49,112 nt of DNA from contig JADHUC010000036.1 in the NCBI GenBank assembly GCA_016784735.1, positions 1 to 49,112 on the forward strand. Reading direction: 5' to 3'. A program made the translations under genes and the position numbers. The DNA is from Pirellulaceae bacterium (GTDB lineage Bacteria > Planctomycetota > Planctomycetia > Pirellulales > Pirellulaceae). Positions 16,596 through 25,088 of the stretch are shown in pieces; the first letter of the stretch is position 1; every line of letters begins with the position of its first letter. The notes under the pieces were generated by a model that saw only the letters and a program-made list of their open reading frames with translations, ran no database searches and had not been told where the DNA came from.

Positions 16596-19208
16596 TCACA
16601 ACTTACGTCGTACCAGCTCTGTAAATCTGTCTTTCCATGAAGACGGACCCAGATCGGGATGCAACAGCCTGAACTGCCGAAGCACTTTTTCCGCCGTTTT
16701 GGGATCGGTCTCGAAAAGGCAGCATAGTTGATAGTACTTCGCTTCGTACCATTCTTCCGAATTCTTGGAAACTCCCGACAACACTGTCCTCCACTGCGGC
16801 AGCGACTGTTCGTAGTTCCCGGCGTGGAAGTAAGCCAACCCCGCGCGACGAAGGTAGCTCTTGTCCTTCGGGTACGCGGTCAGCAGCTTCTCCAAGTGCC
16901 GGGCCGCTTCACCGAGCTGTCCCAACTGGAACGCGTAATAAGCAAGCTTTGAGGTGGCGATTCTCGCGTTTTTCTTGGACGAAATCGCTTCCACTGAATT
17001 CCCTTCACGTTCGGCCAGTCGAGCGTACACTGCGTACGCTTCTTCATACAGTGTTCTCTTCTGTCCCTCCGTCGCCGATTTGAGCTTCTCGTCCACAGCT
17101 TTGGCCGCCACGACCAGAGCCGGCCGTTCGTAGATCGACCCCGTCGCATGTTGCACCAGCCAATCTGCGTGAGTGCGGCGGGCTTCGTCGTCGTCCCGCT
17201 GGCCCGCCATCTGCAAACGACGGTAGTGGTATTCGGCCACCAGCGAGTGGCTGAGGGGCAAACGCTCTGTCAGCGGCGTTGCCCTATCCAGAAAGTGTGT
17301 TGCCGCTCGAGCATCCGATGAAGGCCCGTTCAAGGCCGCGTCAGCGGCCACGAGACAACACTTCAGTTTTCGACTGTCATCCACATCGACGCTTGCGTCT
17401 GCGAGATACTCTCTCACCGCCTCGAACAATCCCCTGGAGGCATCAACTTTCCCTTCATTGGTGGCACGCGCCCACAATTGGTGGCTGAGAAGGCAAATAT
17501 CATATCTCGCCGAGAGGTACGATGGATCGTCCGATTTGATCCTTCGGAGCTTGGCGATCGTCTCCTTGGGCGAAGCGGCATTCTGCTCGAGGCGTTCCAT
17601 GTAGTAGTCGGCACGCTTGGCGTACGGATGGTCAGGGAAACCGCTCTTCAGAGTTCGCAGCGCTTCCAGCGCGGCGGTGGCGGCTCGCGGTTCGGCCTTG
17701 GTTGCCTTCTGGTAGGATGCGAAGGCCATCCAGGCCGACTGGGCGGCCGTTTGAGTGTCGGAAGCCTTCAAACCGGTAACCGCCTGCCCGTATTGACGTC
17801 CGGCCTCTTCGTATTCGCCGAGTTGAAAGTGGCACCAGGCCAATTCGTAACGGCACTGGGCGGCCGAGCTGATCTGCTCGTTGGCGTCCGGTGCGGCCAG
17901 TGCCGCAGTGAGGGCCCGTACTGCGGCCCGGTAGTCATCCGGTGCTTTGCTCCGTTCGGCCACAGCGAGCAGTCGTCGGGCGTCGATCCACCGAAGAAAA
18001 AAGCCCCCTCCCGATGGGAGCTTGATGTCATACTTCTCCATCAGTTGACGAACGGTCCGCCGCTCTCCCAGCCTGGCCAGCCCCTCCAGGCCGAGTATTC
18101 CCAACTGGTTTTCTTTCGGAGACACGGTTTCACTGCGGTCGCCGTACGTCGCACGCACCAGGCTGACGCAAAGACTGACTTTTCCTTTGGTAGCGTTTGC
18201 CGCGTAATCGGCGATCTTCTCCTTGGCATAGCTGCCCGCCTCGTCGCACTTGCCGGCATTCAGCATGCCCTGGACATACCAATACGATGCTTGATCTTGG
18301 ATCTCCAGCGGGACGCTGGCGTGTTCCAGGAGTTGGAAGCAAGCTTTGGTGGCATCCAAGTTGTCTACGGCGGCCTCGGCAAGTCCCAATCCAATCAGGG
18401 CCCCCGACCGCCAGCCCGACTCCAATCCCAGCCACTCGGCGTCCAGATCCGTGTACGAGTCGTTTTCGATGCCGAGGAATCTGCGGAATGCGTCCCGAGC
18501 AACCTTGAACCCAGTTCCAGCCGATTGCGGTTTCGTCAAACCGAGATAGTAGTTGGACCAACCGGCGTAGTATGTGGCCCTGCCTGCGACGGCCTGTGTG
18601 CGCAGCAGCTCTTTCTCTTTGGCATCACGCTCGCCGCCGTCCTCCAGGTCGTCGATCTGATCCGTGAGCGTGTCGACTTGCGAATTGAGTTGTTCCTGGT
18701 AGACGTTCAGTTTTGGTGTGACGCGGACTAGTATTCTTCCGGCCTCGTCGCGTGCTTCCACGTTGGCAGGATCGGCGATCCATTCGGTGACCAGCGATTC
18801 TGCGTGTTTGTAGTCGGCCTGCAGCAGCATCACCTGAAGCGACGGCGTATCGGCTTCCGGGGCTTTCTGCACGAGCGTCTGGACCCGGCGAAGTAGATCG
18901 GCCGATTTCTGCTCGTCGCCAGCATTGTTCAACAACTCTGCCGCATACAGGTCCGCGAGTTTCTTGGCCATGGCGACACGTTTCTCGCTCGGAAGGTCTT
19001 TCCCGATAACCGTCTCCAAATGAATGATCTCCAGATCGGTCAGCCCCAGACGATCCAAAAACTGGGTAACCACCTCGTCGTCGTCACCGTGGACGGTCGA
19101 TACGGGCAACGTGCCCGCAAGCATAGACTGCAAGAGGGCGATACTCAGCAGGAACAAGCTTTGCGGATGACGTCGCACGCTACTCCTCGCGAGATTCCAG
19201 CGGGACAT
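16596..19208 (-). CDS. Large secreted tetratricopeptide-repeat protein
   Basis: An 870-aa protein with an N-terminal signal-type hydrophobic segment (LFLLSIALLQSMLAG) followed by helical repeats through most of its length. TPR-like units are clearest in the last third (EAISSKKNARIATSKLAYYAFQLGQLGEAARHLEKLL, shown in part: GQLGEAARHLEKLLTAYP, and AGLAYFHAGNYEQSLPQW). The ATG at 19208 overlaps the preceding ExbD gene by 29 bp, which indicates translational coupling; an upstream TTG is less likely. It is the last gene of a six-gene operon. TPR proteins in such ExbBD operons are probably periplasmic scaffolds that work with the proton-driven motor. No catalytic motif is visible. Confidence 0.85.
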   Translation of the reverse strand: MSRWNLARSSVRRHPQSLFLLSIALLQSMLAGTLPVSTVHGDDDEVVTQFLDRLGLTDLEIIHLETVIGKDLPSEKRVAMAKKLADLYAAELLNNAGDEQKSADLLRRVQTLVQKAPEADTPSLQVMLLQADYKHAESLVTEWIADPANVEARDEAGRILVRVTPKLNVYQEQLNSQVDTLTDQIDDLEDGGERDAKEKELLRTQAVAGRATYYAGWSNYYLGLTKPQSAGTGFKVARDAFRRFLGIENDSYTDLDAEWLGLESGWRSGALIGLGLAEAAVDNLDATKACFQLLEHASVPLEIQDQASYWYVQGMLNAGKCDEAGSYAKEKIADYAANATKGKVSLCVSLVRATYGDRSETVSPKENQLGILGLEGLARLGERRTVRQLMEKYDIKLPSGGGFFLRWIDARRLLAVAERSKAPDDYRAAVRALTAALAAPDANEQISSAAQCRYELAWCHFQLGEYEEAGRQYGQAVTGLKASDTQTAAQSAWMAFASYQKATKAEPRAATAALEALRTLKSGFPDHPYAKRADYYMERLEQNAASPKETIAKLRRIKSDDPSYLSARYDICLLSHQLWARATNEGKVDASRGLFEAVREYLADASVDVDDSRKLKCCLVAADAALNGPSSDARAATHFLDRATPLTERLPLSHSLVAEYHYRRLQMAGQRDDDEARRTHADWLVQHATGSIYERPALVVAAKAVDEKLKSATEGQKRTLYEEAYAVYARLAEREGNSVEAISSKKNARIATSKLAYYAFQLGQLGEAARHLEKLLTAYPKDKSYLRRAGLAYFHAGNYEQSLPQWRTVLSGVSKNSEEWYEAKYYQLCCLFETDPKTAEKVLRQFRLLHPDLGPSSWKDRFTELVRRKL

Positions 19209-19614
19209 AAGACACGGCAACGAAGCCCGCTGACTTACAGGATTGAATCGCCGCCGCGGCCATGCGAAATGGTGCCTCGGCGCTAACTCGAACGAAAGCG
19301 CCGTCCGCCTTGTTGTCGAATAGCTTTAACAGATCCGTCAGTTCCGTATCCTTCGCCATCTCACGTTCACCCACCTTGTACACGAAACCGGCGGCGACCT
19401 GCGTAACATCGACGATCGCCGGTTCAAGGTCATTGGCCGAGCCACTGGCAGACCGCTGTCTTACCTTGATTGCCGAATCCAGATTTCGTTCGGTCTTCAC
19501 GAAACTGGCGGCCGTCATGAAGAAGATGAGCAGCAGGAAAACCACGTCGATCATGCTGGTCATCGACAGCTCGATCTTGGTTTCCCGTTGGACTTTCCGA
19601 CTGGACAGCTTCAT
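19180..19614 (-). CDS. ExbD/TolR-family biopolymer transport protein (second copy)
   Basis: A 144-aa protein with a short cytoplasmic N-terminus, one transmembrane helix (MIDVVFLLLIFFMTAASF) carrying the conserved Asp used for proton translocation in ExbD/TolR, and a ~95-residue periplasmic domain (YKVGEREMAKDTELTDLLKLF...). It starts 5 bp after the other ExbD gene's stop. Two ExbD proteins beside one ExbB, as here, may form a heteromeric motor. The Ton or Tol target is not encoded nearby. Confidence 0.92.
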   Translation of the reverse strand: MKLSSRKVQRETKIELSMTSMIDVVFLLLIFFMTAASFVKTERNLDSAIKVRQRSASGSANDLEPAIVDVTQVAAGFVYKVGEREMAKDTELTDLLKLFDNKADGAFVRVSAEAPFRMAAAAIQSCKSAGFVAVSYVPLESREE

Positions 19615-19619
19615 GGCGT

Positions 19620-20036
19620 TTACTCGAGGACTTGGACTGCGATCCGTACCTTCTTCACCTGCAAACGGGCTAGCGACGTTACGATCTCGTTCACCGTCCG
19701 GCTGTCACCGCGCTCGTCCCCGCGGATCACCACCGCGAGGCGATCGGGATCATCGCCCACTTTAGCAAGCTCGAGCGAAACGAACGTCAATAATTCGGAG
19801 TTGGTGATTCGGTTGCCCGAAACGACGATATCCCCGCTTTGATCCACATTGACCGTCAGTGACACACGCTTCTGGTCCTCGGAGCCTTTGAGCTTCGGCA
19901 GTTCGAGCCGCTCTTTGTTGATCTCCGACACCTGCGAGACGGTCATGAAGAAAATTATCAACAGAAACACAATGTCGATCATCGGCGTCATGTTCATGCC
20001 GGCGGTCGTCGGACGTTTGTGTTTAGTCAGTCGCAT
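19620..20036 (-). CDS. ExbD/TolR-family biopolymer transport protein (first copy)
   Basis: A 138-aa ExbD/TolR relative with the helix MIDIVFLLIIFFMTVSQ, whose Asp is the conserved proton-carrying residue. The periplasmic part contains DQSGDIVVSGNRITN and VVIRGDERGDSRTVNEI, typical of the family. The ATG at 20036 is preceded by TTGGAAGA, a good ribosome site; four extra upstream codons are possible. It lies 30 bp after the ExbB gene and 5 bp before the second ExbD gene. Confidence 0.93.
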   Translation of the reverse strand: MRLTKHKRPTTAGMNMTPMIDIVFLLIIFFMTVSQVSEINKERLELPKLKGSEDQKRVSLTVNVDQSGDIVVSGNRITNSELLTFVSLELAKVGDDPDRLAVVIRGDERGDSRTVNEIVTSLARLQVKKVRIAVQVLE

Positions 20037-20066
20037 GGTATCTTCCAACGCGTCGCCGCCCGGGCA

Positions 20067-20930
20067 TTATTTCCGTCGTCCCAGCGGCATCATGATCTGC
20101 TCGACACATTTGCCGGCCTCGGCGACGATCGAGTCGATGCGGTTGCGGAAGTAGCTGAACGCGATCATCGTGGGAATCGCCACCACCAAACCCATCAAAG
20201 TGGTGACCAATGCCTGGCCAATGCCGCCAGCCAACTCGTCCGGCTTGGCCATGCCGCCCGATGCGGCGATGGTGTTGAACGCCGTGATCATGCCCAGCAC
20301 CGTACCGGTCAGCCCCAGCATCGGTGCAATCGAGCCGATCAGGCCCAGCACTTCCGTCTTTCGGTACAAGCGGCCCGTCTGATCTTCCCCCGCTTCCTCG
20401 ACCGCAGCTTTGTACTCGGCGAAACCGAACTCCGATCCCTTGTATCGCTCCAGCCCTGCCAGCACAACATAGGCCACCAGCGACTGGTTCTGTGGTTCGT
20501 TACATGCCGTGATCGCTTCGTCGATCCGGTTCTGGCCAATCAACTCATCCAACTCGGCAATCACCAACTCGGGCATGAGCACGCTCTTTCGTATGGTCAA
20601 CGCATGCTCGACGACGAATCCAACGGCCACCATCGACAGCAACAAGATCAATACCCCGACAAACCCGCCGTCCATAAGCGTGCGCAGCACGGTTCGCTTC
20701 TTTTTCGGAGTGTCCGAATCTGTGGCCGATGCTGCGCCCGAGGGTGTCGCGTCGGTCTCCGCCAACCTTTCGTCCAGTGTTTCGTCCGCGGCTTGGGCTA
20801 AGACAACGGATGCCGTCGAGATCGACCCCAAGGCCACAGCCGCGAGTAGCAGGTAAACCATCGTAGGACGCAGACGGAATTGCACCGACCGGGGCCGGAC
20901 CCAATGGAGCCGTTTCATGATTTCCTTCAT
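20067..20930 (-). CDS. MotA/TolQ/ExbB proton-channel family protein
   Basis: A 287-aa ExbB-type channel subunit with an extra N-terminal hydrophobic segment (MVYLLLAAVALGSISTASVVLAQA) that looks like a signal sequence. The three family helices follow: GVLILLLSMVAVGFVVEHAL at ~95-115, and the conserved pair around VLGLIGSIAPMLGLTGTVLGM and GIGQALVTTLMGLVVAIPTM. With ExbD it couples proton flow to work at the outer membrane or envelope. The ATG at 20930 has GAGGAAG 7 nt upstream. It lies 12 bp after the secreted-protein gene, within the operon. Confidence 0.95.
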   Translation of the reverse strand: MKEIMKRLHWVRPRSVQFRLRPTMVYLLLAAVALGSISTASVVLAQAADETLDERLAETDATPSGAASATDSDTPKKKRTVLRTLMDGGFVGVLILLLSMVAVGFVVEHALTIRKSVLMPELVIAELDELIGQNRIDEAITACNEPQNQSLVAYVVLAGLERYKGSEFGFAEYKAAVEEAGEDQTGRLYRKTEVLGLIGSIAPMLGLTGTVLGMITAFNTIAASGGMAKPDELAGGIGQALVTTLMGLVVAIPTMIAFSYFRNRIDSIVAEAGKCVEQIMMPLGRRK

Positions 20931-20942
20931 TTAGATTCTTCC

Positions 20943-22085
20943 TCAAGGATCGCTTTTCGGACTGAGTTCCGCTTTGACCTTCGCAGCATGATACGTTTGA
21001 CCGTATTGTTCAAGCAACTCCCTGCGCACAGCGGCGCGGCCGCTTTCGTCGCCCGCTGTGGCAAAAGACTGCATTGCCTGGTACAGCCCGGCTGCGGCCA
21101 ACTCGGGGAACCCCTTACCGTAGATCGCCGGCAAGTGAAGCAAACGCAGGATGCCTCCGCGGCGCGCCAGTTCGTCGCCGTTTCGCAGTTCAGACATGCC
21201 CAACCAGTAGATCGCCAACGGCTTGTTGGCCGTCACAAACTTGCCCACATTCTGTTCCAGCGAGCTGATTGCTGGGCCTGTTTCGCCCGCAGTTACTTCG
21301 CGCTGGGCCATTGCAATCTCTTTCAATTGGGCCAGCTCGAGCTGCCCGCCCTGGATGCCCGACAGCACTCGCACCGCTTGGTCCGAATCACCCGCCGCCA
21401 ACGCTAGCGTCCCATAGTACACACGCGTTCCTTCCGGCCGTGGTTCCGGCATCTCGCCGACCGCCCGCAGGACCCCTGGCAATGATGACTTGGCAGCCGC
21501 GATGTCGAACCAAACAGGCTGCAATTCCGGGCTCATTCCGGTTCGAGGATCGTATCGCAAACGCCGATCGCCCGGCAAAGAGATTTTCTTGGGAGTCTGT
21601 GTAGATTTCAGGTAGCTGTAACATCGCAAATACGGTTCGACTGCCTCCTCCCTGCGCCCGGCCGCCAAACGGGCCCACATCAAGGCCTGGAACACCATGT
21701 AAGCCGTCTCGCTCTTGCGACCAACGTAACGCGGATACACGGCCTCGGCGTGCGGCAGGATGTCGCGATAGTCGCCCACGGTCAACCGCTGCCGAATCCG
21801 GTACAGATGCGTCCCCAGGTCCTTGAGCATTTGGTCAAACGCAGCCTGTTGCTCCGCGGCGACTTTGCCTCGCTCGATCTCGTCCCACGAGATCAGCGAC
21901 CAGTCGTCCAACCGAACCCCATCTTCGTCAAAGGCCCCAACCTTCTTGTCCGAAATGATGTCCAGGTTACGCAGCACAATACGGTCGGCGGCAAGACCCA
22001 GGTCCGAACACAAACCCGCCATAAAGACTGCCGCGACGACGCGGCAAACGAAATGCAAGTAGAAGGGTGTCGTGGTATTGGTCAT
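20943..22085 (-). CDS. Secreted helical-repeat hypothetical protein
   Basis: A 380-aa protein with an N-terminal signal-type segment (FYLHFVCRVVAAVFMAGLCSDLGLAA). The mature N-terminus (RIVLRNLDIISDKKVGAFDEDGVRLDDWSLISWDEIE, given by its start RIVLRNLDII) looks beta-rich, and the rest is helical and may hold degenerate TPR-like repeats (GRREEAVEPYLRCYSYL). I recognise no named family. It is cotranscribed with the vWA gene upstream (31-bp gap) and the ExbB gene downstream (12-bp gap). Its start codon is the last of four ATGs spaced 7 nt apart in a heptamer tandem repeat. Confidence 0.82.
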   Translation of the reverse strand: MTNTTTPFYLHFVCRVVAAVFMAGLCSDLGLAADRIVLRNLDIISDKKVGAFDEDGVRLDDWSLISWDEIERGKVAAEQQAAFDQMLKDLGTHLYRIRQRLTVGDYRDILPHAEAVYPRYVGRKSETAYMVFQALMWARLAAGRREEAVEPYLRCYSYLKSTQTPKKISLPGDRRLRYDPRTGMSPELQPVWFDIAAAKSSLPGVLRAVGEMPEPRPEGTRVYYGTLALAAGDSDQAVRVLSGIQGGQLELAQLKEIAMAQREVTAGETGPAISSLEQNVGKFVTANKPLAIYWLGMSELRNGDELARRGGILRLLHLPAIYGKGFPELAAAGLYQAMQSFATAGDESGRAAVRRELLEQYGQTYHAAKVKAELSPKSDP

Positions 22086-22108
22086 TGGTCATTGGTCATT
22101 GGTCATTG
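22077..22108. repeat. Heptanucleotide tandem repeat over a start codon
   Basis: There are 4.6 copies of ATTGGTC (minus strand GACCAAT) in the 31-bp gap between the vWA gene and the next gene. On the minus strand each full unit presents an ATG (at 22106, 22099, 22092 and 22085). Only the last opens the long frame; ATGs at 22106 and 22099 reach TGA after five codons. Copy-number change would shift spacing and upstream mini-frames. Confidence 0.9.
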
Positions 22109-22116
22109 CCCCACCG

Positions 22117-23157
22117 TTAGAATCCCGACACATGCCGGTATCTGCCGCCTGAATCGTTGGCGATCTTCCGCATGAGGGCTTCCGCACTGGTATCCATGAA
22201 CGAGATCGTGTGAATCTGGACGCGTTTGCCACCGCGACGGTTCAAGTCGGCTACTTCATCCACGACGTTTTCCGGAAACAGGCCGTCGGTCATGAAGAAG
22301 ATCGCGTCGGGGCGTGGCGATAGAGCGAAGGCCACGCGGAAGGCCGGTGTGGGATACGTGCCCCCGCCGGCGTTCACCGACTGCAACCAAGCCGTCACGT
22401 CAGCCCGGTCCCTGCGGGGATGACGCCAGCCGGGTTGTCGATAGGGCAATTCACGCGTGTTGAAGAAGATCAACTGAAACCGTCCACGACCGCCCATCGT
22501 GGTGAGCGTTTCTAGTATCTCTTCTTTGACGAAAGTCAGTTTCGGTCCTTCCATGCTGCCCGAACGGTCGGCAATGATACAGAACCGAGTGCCTTTGGCG
22601 TGCAGTCCCATGAAGGACGCGCCTTCACCAAAGGCCCCGCCACCGCCGGCCAACGCGGAAATCGCCGGTGAACCGCCGCCCGACGCACCGCTGGGCGTGA
22701 GCTCTGCCAAATTGACTTCCACGGACATGTCGGAGTCGGAAGCGTCCATTGGTGCGACCACTTCCAACGTTTCGTCCAACTCCTCGGCTTGTTCTGCCTC
22801 GGCCTCCGCATCGTCCGCGTCCAGTTCGTCGTCGGGGTTCTCGCTGAGGTTCTCCACGGGCATTTCCGCGATCAACACCTCTTCGCCCTCGCCGCCACCT
22901 CCGCCTCGGTAGTCGCAAGTGACCGCGGCGAACAGCAGCAGAAGCCCCATATGCGCAACGACTGAGACCAGCCCCGAAACACTGTTACTGAGCCACGAAC
23001 CGGTCACGCTCGTCGGGCGCCGCTGTTCCTCATACTCGTAAGTCTCCGCCTCCGGCAGGCGAATGGTCCCCTGGCAATGCGGACACATGACCTCGCCGCC
23101 CATTTGGTCGGCGGAAACGCTCAACGGCTGGTTACAGTGAAGACAATTGACTCGCAT
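22117..23157 (-). CDS. Zinc-ribbon / transmembrane / vWA-domain protein
   Basis: A 346-aa protein, first gene of the ExbBD operon. Residues 5-28 form a CxxC...CxxC zinc ribbon (C5, C8, C25, C28). One transmembrane helix lies at ~62-80 (GLVSVVAHMGLLLLFAAVT). A Gly-rich and then strongly acidic linker follows (DDELDADDAEAEAEQAEEL). Residues ~190-346 are a von Willebrand A domain with a complete-looking MIDAS start (DRSGSM: D197, S199, S201) and TDG further on. The ATG at 23157 has GAGG upstream. The vWA domain should face the periplasm, metal-dependently binding a partner, while the zinc ribbon stays in the cytoplasm. The partner is unknown. Confidence 0.9.
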   Translation of the reverse strand: MRVNCLHCNQPLSVSADQMGGEVMCPHCQGTIRLPEAETYEYEEQRRPTSVTGSWLSNSVSGLVSVVAHMGLLLLFAAVTCDYRGGGGGEGEEVLIAEMPVENLSENPDDELDADDAEAEAEQAEELDETLEVVAPMDASDSDMSVEVNLAELTPSGASGGGSPAISALAGGGGAFGEGASFMGLHAKGTRFCIIADRSGSMEGPKLTFVKEEILETLTTMGGRGRFQLIFFNTRELPYRQPGWRHPRRDRADVTAWLQSVNAGGGTYPTPAFRVAFALSPRPDAIFFMTDGLFPENVVDEVADLNRRGGKRVQIHTISFMDTSAEALMRKIANDSGGRYRHVSGF

Positions 23158-23260
23158 AGAGGCCTCGTCGTGCGACAATACGCTCAAGGGCTACTGAATT
23201 GTGGGTTTATAACCAGCGGATTGTCAATCGTGCCCCGGTGTGCCATTATGGTCGGGGTCA

Positions 23261-23390
23261 GGTGTCGGGTGTCGGGTTTCAGGTGTCGGGAATGGCTTGC
23301 AGGGACTTGGATACACCTAAACGAGACACACCAAACTCGACACTTGGCACGCGCATCAGAACACTGACACCCGAACACCGACACCCACCA
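23261..23390. repeat. Inverted GTGTCGG heptamer clusters in a divergent promoter region
   Basis: Plus-strand GTGTCGG-type heptamers at 23261-23290 are mirrored by CCCGACAC-like units at 23366-23390 (ACACCCGAACACCGACACCC pattern). 25 nt (23266-23290) are identical to 1498-1522. The block lies in the 258-bp gap between the divergent vWA operon and the sulfatase gene, so it may carry or border both promoters. Confidence 0.8.
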
Positions 23391-23415
23391 CCACCACACA
23401 TCGGGAGCGACGATC

Positions 23416-24900
23416 ATGCCGATTTCAACGATCAAATCATTCTTTCGTGTGGCTCTAGTCTTGGCCGTCGCGGCAGCTTTTTGGGCTTGGCTGTGCCCCG
23501 TCACGACGGCTCATGCCGCGGGCGATTCGCCTAACATCATCTTCTTCCTTTCCGACGATCATCGAGCCGACTTCCTCGGTTGCGCAGGACACCCGATTGT
23601 GAAGACGCCCACGATTGATCGTCTCGCGAAAGACGGTGTGCGGTTCCAGAATGCCTTTGTCACAACCTCGATTTGCGCGGCCAGCCGGGCGACAATATTC
23701 ACGGGCCTGTGGGAACGGTCACACAAGTTCACGTTCGGCACTCCGCCTATCGCCGACGAGTTCATCGACGAGAGCTATCCCGTTCTACTGCGCGAAGCCG
23801 GCTATCGTACCGGTTTCATCGGCAAGTTCGGTGTGGGCGTGCCGCAGGGTGCCAAGGAGCGGATGTTTGACTCCTTCATGCCGCTCGGTCGCAATCCTTA
23901 CTTTAAGAAACAACCGGACGGATCGCTTCGGCATCTGACGGAGATCGTCGGCGACCGGGCCATCGAGTTCCTCAAGGAATGTCGCGAGGACAAACCGTTC
24001 TGTCTGTCGGTCAGCTTCAACGCCGCGCACGCCGAGGACGGCGACAAAGCGAATCACTTCCCCTGGCCAAAGGCGGAAGACGGGCTGTACGAAGACGTGA
24101 CGATTCCCCCACCGCTGGTCTCGACAGATTTCTGGGGACAATTGCCGGGATTCCTGCAGAAGTGCATGCACCGTGATCGCTGGTTCTGGCGATGGGACAC
24201 GCCGGAGAAATACCAGAAGAACGTAAAGGCCTACTATCGCATGATCACCGGGTTGGATCGCGTGATGGGACGCGTCTTGGACGAAGTGGATCGGCAGGGC
24301 TTCGGCGACAATACCATCGTCATTTTCATCGGCGACAACGGCTACTACAAAGGATCGCGTGGCTTCGCCGGCAAATGGAGCCATTTCGACGAATCACTTC
24401 GCGTGCCGCTGGTGATATACGATCCGCGCCTGCCGAAAGACAAGCGAGGTCGGGTAGTAGACAAGATGGCGTTGAACGTGGACACGGCGGCAACCATGGT
24501 AGCCATGGCCTGTGGCAGCGTGCCCGCGTCCTATCAGGGCCGGGACCTTAGTTCGCTGGTCTACGGGGAACAACCAGAGGAATGGCGCAACGACTTCTTC
24601 TGTGAGCACTTGTTCGACAACGCCAGTATCCCCAAATGGGAAGGCGTACGCGGCGAGCGCTATGTGTACGCTCGCTATTTCGAGAACATGCCGGAGGGCG
24701 AATTCCTGCACGATCTGCAGCAGGATCCGACACAGTTGAAAAACCTCGTCGCCGATCCGTCCTATGCCGACGTCCTAACAAGAATGCGACAGCGCTGCAA
24801 TGAACTTCGCGATTGCTATGGCGGCGAGTACACTATAGAGAAGTTCCCAACCGTCAGGCGCCTGCGTGGAAAGCCGAAACCCCCTCGGCCCAAACGTTAG
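23416..24900 (+). CDS. Secreted sulfatase
   Basis: A 494-aa type I sulfatase of the alkaline-phosphatase superfamily, with an N-terminal signal peptide ([22 protein letters not shown]). Metal ligands begin at [10 protein letters not shown]. The formylglycine site reads [12 protein letters not shown] (C87-A-A-S-R), so Ala stands where most sulfatases have Pro (C-x-P-x-R). C-x-A-x-R is a known minority form accepted by formylglycine-generating enzyme. Further marks are FIGKFGVG, a second metal site at [10 protein letters not shown] and a family-type C-terminus ([13 protein letters not shown] in part: [13 protein letters not shown]). It probably removes sulfate esters from marine or plant polysaccharides in the periplasm. 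No anaerobic maturase gene is adjacent. Confidence 0.95.
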   Translation: MPISTIKSFFRVALVLAVAAAFWAWLCPVTTAHAAGDSPNIIFFLSDDHRADFLGCAGHPIVKTPTIDRLAKDGVRFQNAFVTTSICAASRATIFTGLWERSHKFTFGTPPIADEFIDESYPVLLREAGYRTGFIGKFGVGVPQGAKERMFDSFMPLGRNPYFKKQPDGSLRHLTEIVGDRAIEFLKECREDKPFCLSVSFNAAHAEDGDKANHFPWPKAEDGLYEDVTIPPPLVSTDFWGQLPGFLQKCMHRDRWFWRWDTPEKYQKNVKAYYRMITGLDRVMGRVLDEVDRQGFGDNTIVIFIGDNGYYKGSRGFAGKWSHFDESLRVPLVIYDPRLPKDKRGRVVDKMALNVDTAATMVAMACGSVPASYQGRDLSSLVYGEQPEEWRNDFFCEHLFDNASIPKWEGVRGERYVYARYFENMPEGEFLHDLQQDPTQLKNLVADPSYADVLTRMRQRCNELRDCYGGEYTIEKFPTVRRLRGKPKPPRPKR

Positions 24901-24911
24901 GTCGGAGAGTC

Positions 24912-25030
24912 GTTTAACCGCAGGGCCAGCGGCCCGCGCGAGGGTCGAATTGGGACTTCCATCGGCGTCCACGTCGGTGAGAAAGGCAACGTCTTCGCCG
25001 ACGCGCGGGCCGCTGGCCCTGCGGTTAAAC
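24912..25030. repeat. Perfect 29-bp inverted repeat with GTTTAAC ends
   Basis: Arm 24912-24940 is the exact reverse complement of arm 25002-25030, separated by 61 nt. The outer ends are GTTTAAC. It fills most of the gap between the sulfatase stop and the next start codon. An unrelated-core inverted repeat with the same outer GTTTAAC and the same arm length occurs at 34841-34930. Confidence 0.92.
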
Positions 25031-25088
25031 CAAACACGCGTGGAAACCTCGAAGGAACCGAAGCCCCGAACCGAAGGAGCGTGTTGTG

